DNA from: an uncultured Armatimonadota bacterium
GTDB lineage: Bacteria > Armatimonadota > UBA5829 > DTJY01
Assembly (NCBI GenBank): GCA_937875395.1
Contig: CALNCU010000325.1
Span: 1 to 17,089, forward strand
DNA length: 17,089 nt
Direction of reading: 5' to 3'
The translations under genes and the position numbers were made by a program. The notes beneath the pieces were generated by a model, which was not told the DNA's origin, searched no databases, and saw only the letters and a list, made by a program, of their open reading frames with translations. Below, one piece after another: positions 7,907 to 15,674 of this stretch (its first letter is position 1; each line of letters starts with the position of its first letter).

Positions 7907-9355
7907 GTGCGACGAATAATCCTGTTATTCACAATTGCAGTGAGCGTAGTAATAGCATCTGCGGTTTCGGCCCAGACCGCAAATGAGCGTTTTCTGACGG
8001 CGGTCTCCATGTATAAGTCTGCCAACCTGTCCGGCGCAGTCTCTGAACTAAAAGCCGTTATAAAAATGACGCCGAATGATGCATTGGCCCACAGCTGGCT
8101 TGGTTTCATATATATGGAGCAGAAGCAGCCGGATAATGCCATCCCCGTACTGGAGAAGGCTGTTTCATTAAAGCCGGCGCTAACCGATGCGCAGTTCAAT
8201 CTGGCTAAGGCTTACATGATGAAGGATAGGTACAGGAATGCAAGAGACGCATTCCTAAAGGTTATTGCCGCAGAACCAAAAAACGTTTCAGCACTTTTTA
8301 ATCTGGGGAACGCCTACCTTAATCTTAAAATGCCTGCAGATGCCGCCCGCAGCTACACGGCTGCATCTGTCTTAAGCCCTAAAGATGCAGATATCCTGAA
8401 TAATCTTGGTCAGGCCCAGGGGCTTATGGGTAACTGGAAAATGGCGGCAGAATCTTACAAAAAAGCTTCTCTGCTCTCCCCTAAAGATGCAGCGCTCTGC
8501 CTTAACCTTGGTATAGCATGCTCTAAATCAAGGAATCCAGATGGTGCAATAGAGGCGTATCTTGCCGGTATAGCCCTGGATGCCAAAAGCTATCCGCTCC
8601 GCGTGGCGCTTGGCGATGAATATGTTAAGAAGAATAAATCTGCAGAGGCTATTGCTCAGTTTGCGGCTGCAGCAGAGATAAACCCCGGCGCATATGCGCC
8701 CCGCCAGAACCTTGCCGTGCTTTACATGAAGGCAAACGACTACGGCAAGGCTGCAAATGAACTGGTCCGCGCCATAAGCATAAAAGGCAACGATGTTGAG
8801 CTGATAAATAATCTGGGCTGGATCTACCTGTCTCAAAACAAGACGAATGATGCCTGCGTGCAATTTGAAAAGGCAGTAAAATTAAACAAGAACTTTGCTC
8901 CGGCACACATAAACCTGGCTATTGCATACGGCAAGGCAGGCAAGCAGAACCTTGCGCTGGCAGAGTGGAGAGAAGTCAACCGGCTGAATCCGTCAAACGC
9001 CGTGGCGCTTATAGAGATAGGCAATGCAGAACTTGCGGCAAAGAAGTATCCGGCTGCTCAGGCAGCATTTGAAAAGGCGCTTAAAGCATCCCCAAATAAT
9101 GCACACGCCTTAAACGGGCTGGGTCTTGTTGCAGAGAAGGCAGGGAAGCTGCCGGAAGCCATCCGCCGGTACACGGAAGCGGTTAATGCAGATCCCAAAT
9201 TTGCAATAGGCCACAACAACCTTGGAATAGCGCTTGAAAAGCAGGGCAACTATGATAAAGCCCTGGCCGCTTATAAAAAGGCTATAGAGATAGATCCCTT
9301 ATGTATAGAAGCCAAAAAAAATCTGGCAAGGTTAAATCAGAACAGGCCAAATTGA
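7907..9355 (+). CDS. Exported tetratricopeptide-repeat protein
   Basis: A 482-residue protein of unknown specific role. Residues 1-23 form a Sec-type signal (RR, then a hydrophobic stretch ending AVSA before QT), so the protein is exported or membrane-tethered. From about residue 25 to the end there are roughly thirteen 34-residue TPR units. They show the usual pattern of a small-residue turn, AxxYxxAL-like helices and NP or DP near the end of units; the last ones read NNLGIALEKQGNYDKALAAY. No catalytic domain is visible, so it is probably a protein-interaction scaffold. The start is GTG7907, with GGAGG at 7895-7899 placed 7 nt upstream. It is the first gene after a good promoter and overlaps the NAD kinase start, suggesting translational coupling. 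Confidence 0.9.
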   Translation: MRRIILLFTIAVSVVIASAVSAQTANERFLTAVSMYKSANLSGAVSELKAVIKMTPNDALAHSWLGFIYMEQKQPDNAIPVLEKAVSLKPALTDAQFNLAKAYMMKDRYRNARDAFLKVIAAEPKNVSALFNLGNAYLNLKMPADAARSYTAASVLSPKDADILNNLGQAQGLMGNWKMAAESYKKASLLSPKDAALCLNLGIACSKSRNPDGAIEAYLAGIALDAKSYPLRVALGDEYVKKNKSAEAIAQFAAAAEINPGAYAPRQNLAVLYMKANDYGKAANELVRAISIKGNDVELINNLGWIYLSQNKTNDACVQFEKAVKLNKNFAPAHINLAIAYGKAGKQNLALAEWREVNRLNPSNAVALIEIGNAELAAKKYPAAQAAFEKALKASPNNAHALNGLGLVAEKAGKLPEAIRRYTEAVNADPKFAIGHNNLGIALEKQGNYDKALAAYKKAIEIDPLCIEAKKNLARLNQNRPN

Positions 9356-10218
9356 AATCTGTAGCAGTATTATTAAATCCCAAAAAACGAGATGCCGTGC
9401 CCCTGGCCTGTGAGCTGGTCTCCTGGCTTGAGTCCAAGGGCGTATACGTTATGGCTGAGCATGAAGCAGCTCTGTCCATGGGTATGCCCGGTCTCTCAAG
9501 AGATGAAAGCAGCCTGGTGAAGGCGGATTTTGCGCTGATCATGGGCGGAGACGGCACACTGCTCAGGGCAAGCCACATTATGGCCCCTGCCGGTGTGCCC
9601 ATGCTTGCCATCCGGTTCGGCAGGTTTGGGTTCCTTACGGATACGGCGCCCCGGGACGCGCGGCATGCGCTTGAACAGGTGCTCTGCGGGTCTTATACCA
9701 TTGACGAGCGTATGATGCTTACCGCCACCATCTACAGGGGGCAGGAGGAGATAAGCGCATCCGGTGCCTTAAATGATATGGTCATAGCAAAGGGGCCGCT
9801 TTCACGCATGCTCAGGCTTGCAACAAGCGTCTCCGGCAAATACGTCTCCACTTACTCGGCAGACGGACTTATTGTTGCCACTCCCACCGGTTCAACGGCC
9901 TATTCGCTCTCTGCCGGCGGGCCGCTGGTATCGCCGGATATTCAGGTAATTATTATCACTCCAATCTGTCCGCATACACTAAACGCAAGATCGCTGATAA
10001 TCTCTAGCAAGCAGGCTGTAGAGGTGGTTGTTGAGGGAGAGACGGCTGATATTGTAATGCTTACGGTAGACGGGCAGCGCGGAATACCGCTGAACCCGGC
10101 CGATAAAATTTCTATTAAGCAATGGGAGCACAAAGCCCGGCTTATCACTGTTCATAAGACCGGTTTTTTTGACAAGCTCCAGACGCGACTGCGCTGGGGT
10201 GACAGGTTTGATTCCTGA
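9352..10218 (+). CDS. nadK: NAD kinase (ATP/polyphosphate-dependent)
   Basis: Phosphorylates NAD to NADP in the cytosol. I place the start at TTG9352, overlapping the TPR stop codon in the TTGA arrangement, with AGG at 9344-9346 upstream. The product then opens MKSVAVLLNPKK, as expected for the family, and is 288 residues long. ATG9301 in the same frame would add 17 residues inside the TPR gene. The catalytic GGDGT lies at 65-69. Later marks are LNDMVI, YSADGLIVATPTGSTAYSLSAGGP and TPICPHTL. The usual N-[LF]-G segment before GFLT reads RFGRFGFLTD here, so the common Asn is Arg. nadK next to recN is a frequent bacterial pairing. Confidence 0.94.
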   Translation: MKSVAVLLNPKKRDAVPLACELVSWLESKGVYVMAEHEAALSMGMPGLSRDESSLVKADFALIMGGDGTLLRASHIMAPAGVPMLAIRFGRFGFLTDTAPRDARHALEQVLCGSYTIDERMMLTATIYRGQEEISASGALNDMVIAKGPLSRMLRLATSVSGKYVSTYSADGLIVATPTGSTAYSLSAGGPLVSPDIQVIIITPICPHTLNARSLIISSKQAVEVVVEGETADIVMLTVDGQRGIPLNPADKISIKQWEHKARLITVHKTGFFDKLQTRLRWGDRFDS

Positions 10219-10226
10219 CAGGTAAT

Positions 10227-11897
10227 ATGATCCAGAGACTCTACGTAAAAGATTTTGCGGTTATTGATGAACTGGACCTGGCTTTTGGCCCGGGCATGAA
10301 CCTGCTCACCGGGGAGACAGGCTCCGGGAAATCTGTTATCGTCGATGCCTTGGGCATTGCTCTTGGCGAACGTGCAGACCTGGAGTCGGTAAGGGGCGGC
10401 TGCGAGAAGGCTGTTGTAGAGGCAGTGCTCTTTGTGGGCGGCTCTGCAGAGGCTCTTGCAATACTTGAAGAGGCGGGCATAGAAGCAGAGGACGGCCAGG
10501 TCATAGTCACCCGGGAGGTGCTTAAGACCGGCAAATCGCAGTGCAGAATAAACGGGCGCGCGTCTACCGTATCTATGCTGAAAGAAATAACAGACCACCT
10601 GGTAGATACTCACGGGCAGCACGAGCATCAGTCCCTACTTAAGACGGAGCGGCATATAAACCTTCTGGATGCCTGGTGCGGAGAAAAGGCTGCATTGCTT
10701 AAGGCCCGGGTAGAATCTGGGTATAGAGAGCTGCTTGGCTATGAGCGCGAGCTTTGCCGGTTGGAGAGCGATGAGCGCGAGAGAGCCCGCATGCTTGACT
10801 TATACAAGTATCAGGCAGAAGAAATTTCCGCCGCAAAGCTTGTTCCCGGGGAGGAAGAAGAACTGGGAGAGGCCAGGAACAGGCTGGCGAATGCAGAAAG
10901 GCTCTACTCTGCGGCGGCATCTGCCTATGAACTCCTCTCTGATGGGGATGCAAGCGCCGTAGATACACTGGGCAGGGCTGTTTCAGAGCTTGAAGGGATA
11001 GCGGCACTAGACCCTGGCCTTACGCCGCTCTTAGAATCTTTGCAGTCCGCCCTGTACGCCGCCCAAGAAGGCGCACGAGAGCTTAGAAGCTACAGGGATG
11101 ATGTTGAATTCAACCCGGAGAGGCTTGAATCCGTAGAAGAACGCCTGGAACTATTGCGCAACCTTAAACGTAAATACGGGGATTCCGTTGAAGAGATACT
11201 CTCCTTCGGCAGTGACTTGGAGAGCCGGATTGAATCCCTTGAAAACAGCGAAGAGAGAACATCAGAGCTTAACCGGTCCATAGAGAAGCTGCATAAAGAA
11301 ATAATGCAGCTGGCAGAAGATCTCTTCGGCGTGCGCAGGCAGGGCGCAGATAGTTTCTCTAAAAAAGTGCAGGAAGAGCTTGCCGGGCTTAATATGCCGA
11401 ACGCGGTCTTTCTGGTGCAGCAAGAACCAAAGGCGCTGGACGCCGCCGGTATTGATAGCATGGAGTTTCTTATCTCTGCAAACCAGGGAGAGCCGCCTAA
11501 GCCCCTGGCAAAGATTGCATCCGGCGGCGAGATGTCCAGGGTTATGCTTGCCATAAAATCCGCCACATCGGCGGCAGATAAAATACCCGCCCTCGTCTTT
11601 GATGAGATAGATGTGGGCGTGGGCGGCAGAACAGCCGAAGTTATTGCAGATAAACTGGCTCTGCTCTCAAAAAAGTCGCAGGTACTCTGCATAACGCACC
11701 TGCCGCAGATAGCAAGCAGGCCGGGAAATCATTACTGTATAGAAAAACAATTACACAATGGGCGGACAGTGGTAAGGGTGCGCAGCCTTAGCATGGAAGA
11801 GCGTGTGGAAGAGATAGCCAGAATGCTGGGCGGCGCAAACACCACAGAAACGGCCCTTAGGCACGCCGCGGAGATGCTGGCAAGCGGTGGATCGTAA
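10227..11897 (+). CDS. recN: DNA repair protein RecN (SMC-like ATPase)
   Basis: RecN is a cytoplasmic SMC-family ATPase acting early in double-strand-break repair. The 556-residue length is typical. An N-terminal Walker A GETGSGKS lies at 29-36. The middle is rich in Glu, Arg and Leu and likely forms a coiled coil (about 160-380), including an internal NGRASTVSMLKEITDHLVDTHGQHEH segment before it. The signature ASGGEMSR (S432-G434) and Walker B VFDEIDVGVGG (D459, E460) follow, then the H-loop ITHLPQIA. ATG10227 is 8 bp after nadK, with a weak AGG at 10220-10222. Its 3' end overlaps steA by 11 bp. Confidence 0.96.
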   Translation: MIQRLYVKDFAVIDELDLAFGPGMNLLTGETGSGKSVIVDALGIALGERADLESVRGGCEKAVVEAVLFVGGSAEALAILEEAGIEAEDGQVIVTREVLKTGKSQCRINGRASTVSMLKEITDHLVDTHGQHEHQSLLKTERHINLLDAWCGEKAALLKARVESGYRELLGYERELCRLESDERERARMLDLYKYQAEEISAAKLVPGEEEELGEARNRLANAERLYSAAASAYELLSDGDASAVDTLGRAVSELEGIAALDPGLTPLLESLQSALYAAQEGARELRSYRDDVEFNPERLESVEERLELLRNLKRKYGDSVEEILSFGSDLESRIESLENSEERTSELNRSIEKLHKEIMQLAEDLFGVRRQGADSFSKKVQEELAGLNMPNAVFLVQQEPKALDAAGIDSMEFLISANQGEPPKPLAKIASGGEMSRVMLAIKSATSAADKIPALVFDEIDVGVGGRTAEVIADKLALLSKKSQVLCITHLPQIASRPGNHYCIEKQLHNGRTVVRVRSLSMEERVEEIARMLGGANTTETALRHAAEMLASGGS

Positions 11898-13047
11898 GGC
11901 TATAGAGGTTATCCAAGTGTTGCAGGTATCGGGGATCGCCAGGATAGACAAAAAGACAAAACACCTGGCGTTAAGACTTCAAAAAGGCGAAATAGCCGTT
12001 ATAGACCACAAAGATATAGATTCCACCTGCGCAAGAATGCTGGTGGCGCGCCGTCCTTCTGTGGTGATAAATGCATCTGCATCTATGTCTGGCCGGTACC
12101 CTAACACCGGCCCATCCATTCTTATTTCTGCAGGCATTCCAATTATAGATTCAGCCGGGCCGGAAATAATGTCCCTTATCAGGGAGGGCGAAACCCTTCT
12201 TATAAAAGATGGCCGTATCTTAAAAGATGGCGCGGTAATAGCAGAGGGGGCTCTTTTTACGGAATTGGATGTAAAAAGGATTGCAAAAGAATCCCGCGCA
12301 AACCTGGCGCAGGAGCTGCAAAGCTTTGCCGAAAACACCCTTCGCTACATAAAGGAAGAAAAATCTCTTATTCTTGACCCTGTAGAAGTGCCGGAAATTG
12401 GGACAAAATTTAGCGGCCGGCACGTACTTATAGTAGTAAGAGGCGAGGGCTATATAGAGGATTTGGCCATAATAAAGTCTTACCTGCAGGATGTAAAGCC
12501 CGTGCTGATAGGGGTGGACGGCGGGGCGGATGCGCTTCTGGACCTTGGATTTAAGCCGGATATGATTGTGGGCGATATGGATTCCATAAGCGATGAGGCC
12601 TTAAAATGCGGCGCAGAGATAGTGGTGCACGCGTATGGCACGGGAGACAGAGCAGCGCCGGGTCTTGATAGGGTACGGTCCCTGGAGCTTAATGCGGCGG
12701 TCTTTCCGCTCCAGGGCACCAGCGAGGATATGGCCATGATTCTAGCCTACGAGATGGGCGCAGACCTGATAGTTGCCGTGGGTACCCACTCCAGCCTTAT
12801 AGATTTTTTAGATAAAGGCCGCGCAGGAATGGCAAGCACGTTTCTCACCCGGATGAAGATAGGTTCCAAGCTGGTGGATGCAAGAGGCGTAAGCCGCCTT
12901 TACAGGCGCACTCCCGGCATGAAGGAGTTCGGAATTTTAATTGCGGCGGCAGTCGTGCCCGTTTTAACGGTTGTTTTGCAATTGCCCGCCGTACGCACCT
13001 GGTTTGGGCTGATATTCTTCCGGCTCAGGCATTTGTTAGGATTATAG
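11887..13047 (+). CDS. steA: SteA-like putative cytokinetic ring protein (thiamin pyrophosphokinase-like domain, membrane anchor)
   Basis: In corynebacteria SteA works with SteB at the division site to promote cell separation; the role here is inferred by homology. The 386-residue product has an N-terminal domain opening with ARIDKKTKHLALRLQKGEIAVIDHKDID and SGRYPNTGPSILISAGIPIID. A thiamin-pyrophosphokinase-like domain follows, with DGGAD at 211-215 and GDMDS at 229-233. A hydrophobic segment at about 349-368 then suggests a C-terminal membrane anchor. GTG11887 overlaps the recN end by 11 bp, so translation is probably coupled. The stop codon lies inside the 12-bp palindrome TATAGTACTATA (13043-13054). 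Thiamin synthesis is unlikely, because the family is distinct from true TPK enzymes. Confidence 0.88.
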   Translation: MDRKAIEVIQVLQVSGIARIDKKTKHLALRLQKGEIAVIDHKDIDSTCARMLVARRPSVVINASASMSGRYPNTGPSILISAGIPIIDSAGPEIMSLIREGETLLIKDGRILKDGAVIAEGALFTELDVKRIAKESRANLAQELQSFAENTLRYIKEEKSLILDPVEVPEIGTKFSGRHVLIVVRGEGYIEDLAIIKSYLQDVKPVLIGVDGGADALLDLGFKPDMIVGDMDSISDEALKCGAEIVVHAYGTGDRAAPGLDRVRSLELNAAVFPLQGTSEDMAMILAYEMGADLIVAVGTHSSLIDFLDKGRAGMASTFLTRMKIGSKLVDARGVSRLYRRTPGMKEFGILIAAAVVPVLTVVLQLPAVRTWFGLIFFRLRHLLGL

Positions 13048-13118
13048 TACTATACTCAGGCTCACGAGCGATGCGGAGCTTTCGGGCAGGTCTTTCGCCC
13101 CTATGGAATAGCGAATAT

Positions 13119-13170
13119 CCCCCCGATGGGATACTTCGGTCGCAAAGCCGAAGGCGTCGCTGCCGAAGCA
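13119..13170. repeat. Dispersed hairpin repeat, copy 2, with an alternative upstream hairpin
   Basis: Second copy of the element at 3-56. Shared blocks lie at 13130-13144 and 13158-13169. CTTCGG (13134-13139) pairs with CCGAAG (13163-13168), and the inner tip is GCC-gaa-GGC at 13147-13155. A competing hairpin also exists: TATCCC (13116-13121) pairs with GGGATA (13128-13133) and can extend through CGAA/TTCG. The element sits in the 209-bp gap between steA and steB. The rest of 13048-13118 shows only short GC-rich complementarities and no gene. Confidence 0.7.
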
Positions 13171-13188
13171 CGGTTGACCGCTACTTTT

Positions 13189-13217
13189 TTGCCTGGCAGT
13201 AGTTGCCGGTTTAAAAT
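13189..13217 (+). promoter_or_regulatory. Candidate promoter for steB and downstream genes
   Basis: TTGCCT (13189-13194) and TAAAAT (13212-13217) are separated by 17 bp, giving 4/6 and 5/6 matches to the sigma-70 consensus. It lies in the steA-steB gap, 40 bp before the TTG start of steB. It would give the steB-glycosyltransferase-phosphotransferase-Kor run its own start of transcription. The match is modest. Confidence 0.4.
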
Positions 13218-13256
13218 AAAAAAACTGCTTATGCGCAGGATAGCAGGTATTAAAAG

Positions 13257-14144
13257 TTGTTAATAGATCTTCGTTTGCATTTAATTACTCTGGTTGCGGT
13301 TTTTCTGGCTCTTGCCGTTGGCATAGCTGTTGGAAGCACATTTCTGGCAGGATCATCCGTGGAGCGGCAGGTAGCCCGCGGATTGGAGCGCGAGTTTGGG
13401 AAGCTTCGCAAAGAGAACGAGACGCAAAAAGCCGCTATATCAGAAATAACAGAACGCCTTAAACAGACATCGGAGTTTGGAGATATTGCTGTGCCTGTAA
13501 TAGTTCAGGGACGCCTCTCCCACCGGCGCATGGCAATCATCCAGACCGGGGACTATCCGGAAGCGGTGCAGAACGCCGTCTCAGCGCTGGAGTATGCAGG
13601 TGCCCAGGTTGTATCTATCACCACAATCTCCAATATTGAATCGGCGGATTTTAATGATAGGGTTTTGCAGGCAGCAAAAAATATCTCCGGCGGCAAAGCC
13701 AAAGACCCCCAATCCGTTATTCTAAAGGCCGTTGCAGAGAGCATAGCGCTATCCCCGGACGAAGGGTATATGGGCATGCTGGAACAGAAGGGGATTATCT
13801 CCAGGTCAGGTTTTTACCTTAGAAGAGCAGGGTCTATTGTTCTGGTAGGCGGGAGCAAAGAGGGCGGTTCCCGGCGCACAAATCTTTTGCTTGTAGAAAA
13901 GTTAAAGGCGGCGGGTGCAACTAATATTGTGGGCGTAGAGCAATGCGATGCCGCCGTCTCTTACATAGTGGATTACCAGAGAGAGGGAATCTCAACGGTA
14001 GACCATATAGACCTGCCCATGGGCCAGGTTTCCCTTGTTTTTGCCATGAGCGGAGAGGCGGGGAATTATGGTGTCAGGCGGTCGGCGGATAGATTGCTGC
14101 CCGCTTATCTGGAGAGTGCAGAGTGGCAGAAGACGTTTCGGTAA
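13257..14144 (+). CDS. steB: SteB/MctB-family membrane-anchored envelope protein
   Basis: The family was annotated as copper transporter MctB after Mycobacterium Rv1698; in corynebacteria the orthologue is SteB, partner of SteA in cell separation. The 295-residue product starts at TTG13257, giving MLIDLRLHLITLVAVFLALAVG, which aligns with the usual MIDFRYHL-type opening. One transmembrane helix covers about residues 8-30. A coiled-coil-like stretch follows (about 36-70, VERQVARGLEREFGKLRKEN), then a compact domain with no catalytic motif that I recognise. One membrane span does not look like a transporter. Only a weak AGG (13243-13245) precedes the start. The gene overlaps the glycosyltransferase gene by 22 bp. 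Confidence 0.85.
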   Translation: MLIDLRLHLITLVAVFLALAVGIAVGSTFLAGSSVERQVARGLEREFGKLRKENETQKAAISEITERLKQTSEFGDIAVPVIVQGRLSHRRMAIIQTGDYPEAVQNAVSALEYAGAQVVSITTISNIESADFNDRVLQAAKNISGGKAKDPQSVILKAVAESIALSPDEGYMGMLEQKGIISRSGFYLRRAGSIVLVGGSKEGGSRRTNLLLVEKLKAAGATNIVGVEQCDAAVSYIVDYQREGISTVDHIDLPMGQVSLVFAMSGEAGNYGVRRSADRLLPAYLESAEWQKTFR

Positions 14145-14827
14145 TAATCCCCGCCTATAACGAGGCGGATGTTATAGGCCGCACGGTCAATGCCGCGCTT
14201 TGCATTCCGGGCGTGGTGCAGGTGATTGTGGTTGATGACTGCTCATCAGATGAAACTGCAGAAGCCGCAAGAGCCGCCGGCGCGCATACGGTTGTATCCC
14301 TGGCTAAAAACCTGGGCAAGGGCGGGGCGCTGGCCGCCGGGTTGAAACAGGCAAAAAGCCCCGTGATTCTGCTCCTTGATGCAGACCTTGGCGCATCCGC
14401 CAGCGAGGGGGAAAAGCTTATCTCCCCGGTGCTTGGCGGAGATGCGGATATGACAGTAGGGATATTTGGCAAAAGCAGGCCGTCCCCTACCCAGAAGTTT
14501 GGAGCAAAGAGCGGAGGGATGGGGCTTGTTGTAAAGACCGCCCGGCTAGGTATAAAAGCCCTTACCGGCCGCACCCTTTGCGCCCCGCTCTCCGGCCAGA
14601 GAGCAGTAAGGCGGGAGGTACTGGAGCGCGCGGAAGGGTTCGCCGGAAGGTTTGGGGTTGAAGCAGGGCTCTCCGTGGACGCCTTGCGGATGGGTTGTCG
14701 AATTATTGAGGTGCCGGTAGACATGGTGCACAGGGCATCAGGCCGCAATCTGCGAGGAGCGGCTCACCGTGCACGCCAGATGTTGAATGTCATTTATACG
14801 CTTGCTAGAAAGGCGATTTCAAAGTGA
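14123..14827 (+). CDS. Family 2 glycosyltransferase
   Basis: A 234-residue GT-A fold enzyme that would transfer a sugar from a nucleotide-sugar to an unknown acceptor. IIPAYNE at 8-14 and VVDDCSSD around D38-D39 mark the nucleotide site. D86-A-D88 is the metal-binding DXD. SGQRAVRREVL provides the QxxR-like acceptor motif. No clear transmembrane helix is seen, so it is cytosolic or peripheral, and it is short compared with DPM1-like enzymes that carry C-terminal helices. GTG14123 lies 6 nt after GGAGAG (14111-14116) inside the end of steB. Its stop overlaps the next GTG start by 4 nt (GTGA). The neighbours suggest lipid-linked or envelope glycan work, which is inference. Confidence 0.87.
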   Translation: MAEDVSVIIPAYNEADVIGRTVNAALCIPGVVQVIVVDDCSSDETAEAARAAGAHTVVSLAKNLGKGGALAAGLKQAKSPVILLLDADLGASASEGEKLISPVLGGDADMTVGIFGKSRPSPTQKFGAKSGGMGLVVKTARLGIKALTGRTLCAPLSGQRAVRREVLERAEGFAGRFGVEAGLSVDALRMGCRIIEVPVDMVHRASGRNLRGAAHRARQMLNVIYTLARKAISK

Positions 14828-15672
14828 GGCTCTTTTTATATATGTTAATTCTTGCGGTCTCCGGGCTGTTTACCTGGGTGGCTGTAAAGGCTATGCGTTT
14901 TGCGTGCAGAAAATGGAAGCTTGAGAGGCCCAACTTCCAGGGTCGCAAAATTCCGGTAGGTTTCGGGTTTATTTTAACCATTGTTACCGTGCTGATCTGT
15001 CTGTTATCAACAGTCCTTGCGCTGAAATCCGGAGATTCGGACGCTCTGTCGCAGGCTGTGCTGGCGTTTCCGGTTACGGTGCTTATCTTTGGGGTTATAG
15101 GATTGATAGATGATATCTACGGCACCCGCGAGGCCGGAGGTTTTTTGGGGCATATAGGCCTTCTCAGGCAAGGCAAGCTCTCCACGGGCTTTATGAAAGC
15201 TGTGATTGGCGGTATAATTGCACTTGGAACGGGCACTGTTATGGCAGGTTACGATATCACGGGAAGCCTGGTAAACGCACTTTTAATTGCGCTCTCCGCA
15301 AATCTTCTTAATCTGCTGGACTTAAGACCCGGCCGTGCTGTATCCTGTTTCTGGGTATGGATGATTGCTCTTGCTGCATTCGCAAAACCTTCAGATGCTA
15401 CATGGTTTGCATTTGCCGCCCTTTTTGTGCCCGCGCTCTGGCTTACCGTGCAGGACAGGTCTGCCCGTATTATGCTTGGCGATGCCGGCTCCAACGTGCT
15501 GGGCGCAATGCTGGGTATGTTTACAGCCTGCAGCGTAGGGATAACGGGCCGGATTGTTATAGTGGTGCTGCTTATATGCATCCACTTGTATGCAGAAAAA
15601 TACTCAATTTCAAAATTTATAGAAAAAAACCGCATTTTACGTAAAGTTGATAGAATGCTGGGGGTGAGATAG
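14824..15672 (+). CDS. MraY/WecA-like polyprenyl-phosphate glycosyl-1-phosphate transferase (GT4 family)
   Basis: A polytopic membrane protein of 282 residues, shorter than typical MraY (320-360). The superfamily moves a sugar-1-phosphate from a UDP-sugar onto a polyprenyl phosphate at the inner membrane face. Family motifs are present: LIDDIYG with D96 and D97, N160-LLN-LL-D166 followed by LRPGRA, MLGDAGSN with D220, and HLYAEKYS with H254 and E258. The canonical NxxNxxDGxDGLA motif of MraY/WecA is replaced by NLLNLLDLRPGRA, a variant known from MraY-like paralogues rather than true MraY. About eight to nine hydrophobic segments are visible. GTG14824 overlaps the preceding stop. The exact substrate is not determined. 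Confidence 0.85.
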   Translation: MRLFLYMLILAVSGLFTWVAVKAMRFACRKWKLERPNFQGRKIPVGFGFILTIVTVLICLLSTVLALKSGDSDALSQAVLAFPVTVLIFGVIGLIDDIYGTREAGGFLGHIGLLRQGKLSTGFMKAVIGGIIALGTGTVMAGYDITGSLVNALLIALSANLLNLLDLRPGRAVSCFWVWMIALAAFAKPSDATWFAFAALFVPALWLTVQDRSARIMLGDAGSNVLGAMLGMFTACSVGITGRIVIVVLLICIHLYAEKYSISKFIEKNRILRKVDRMLGVR

Positions 15673-15674
15673 AA

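Noticed and set aside
9301..9351. ATG9301 as the NAD kinase start
   Set aside because: It would extend the protein into the TPR gene by 17 residues with no homology to the family. TTG9352 gives the expected N-terminus and a TTGA coupling overlap.
13043..13054. Perfect 12-bp palindrome TATAGTACTATA at the steA stop codon
   Set aside because: It is AT-rich, partly coding and lacks a T-run or known operator match. One occurrence is not enough to call a site.
13231..13263. A 10-codon mini open frame (MRRIAGIKSC) overlapping the steB start
   Set aside because: It has no ribosome site and is too short to support. The overlap with TTG13257 may be chance.
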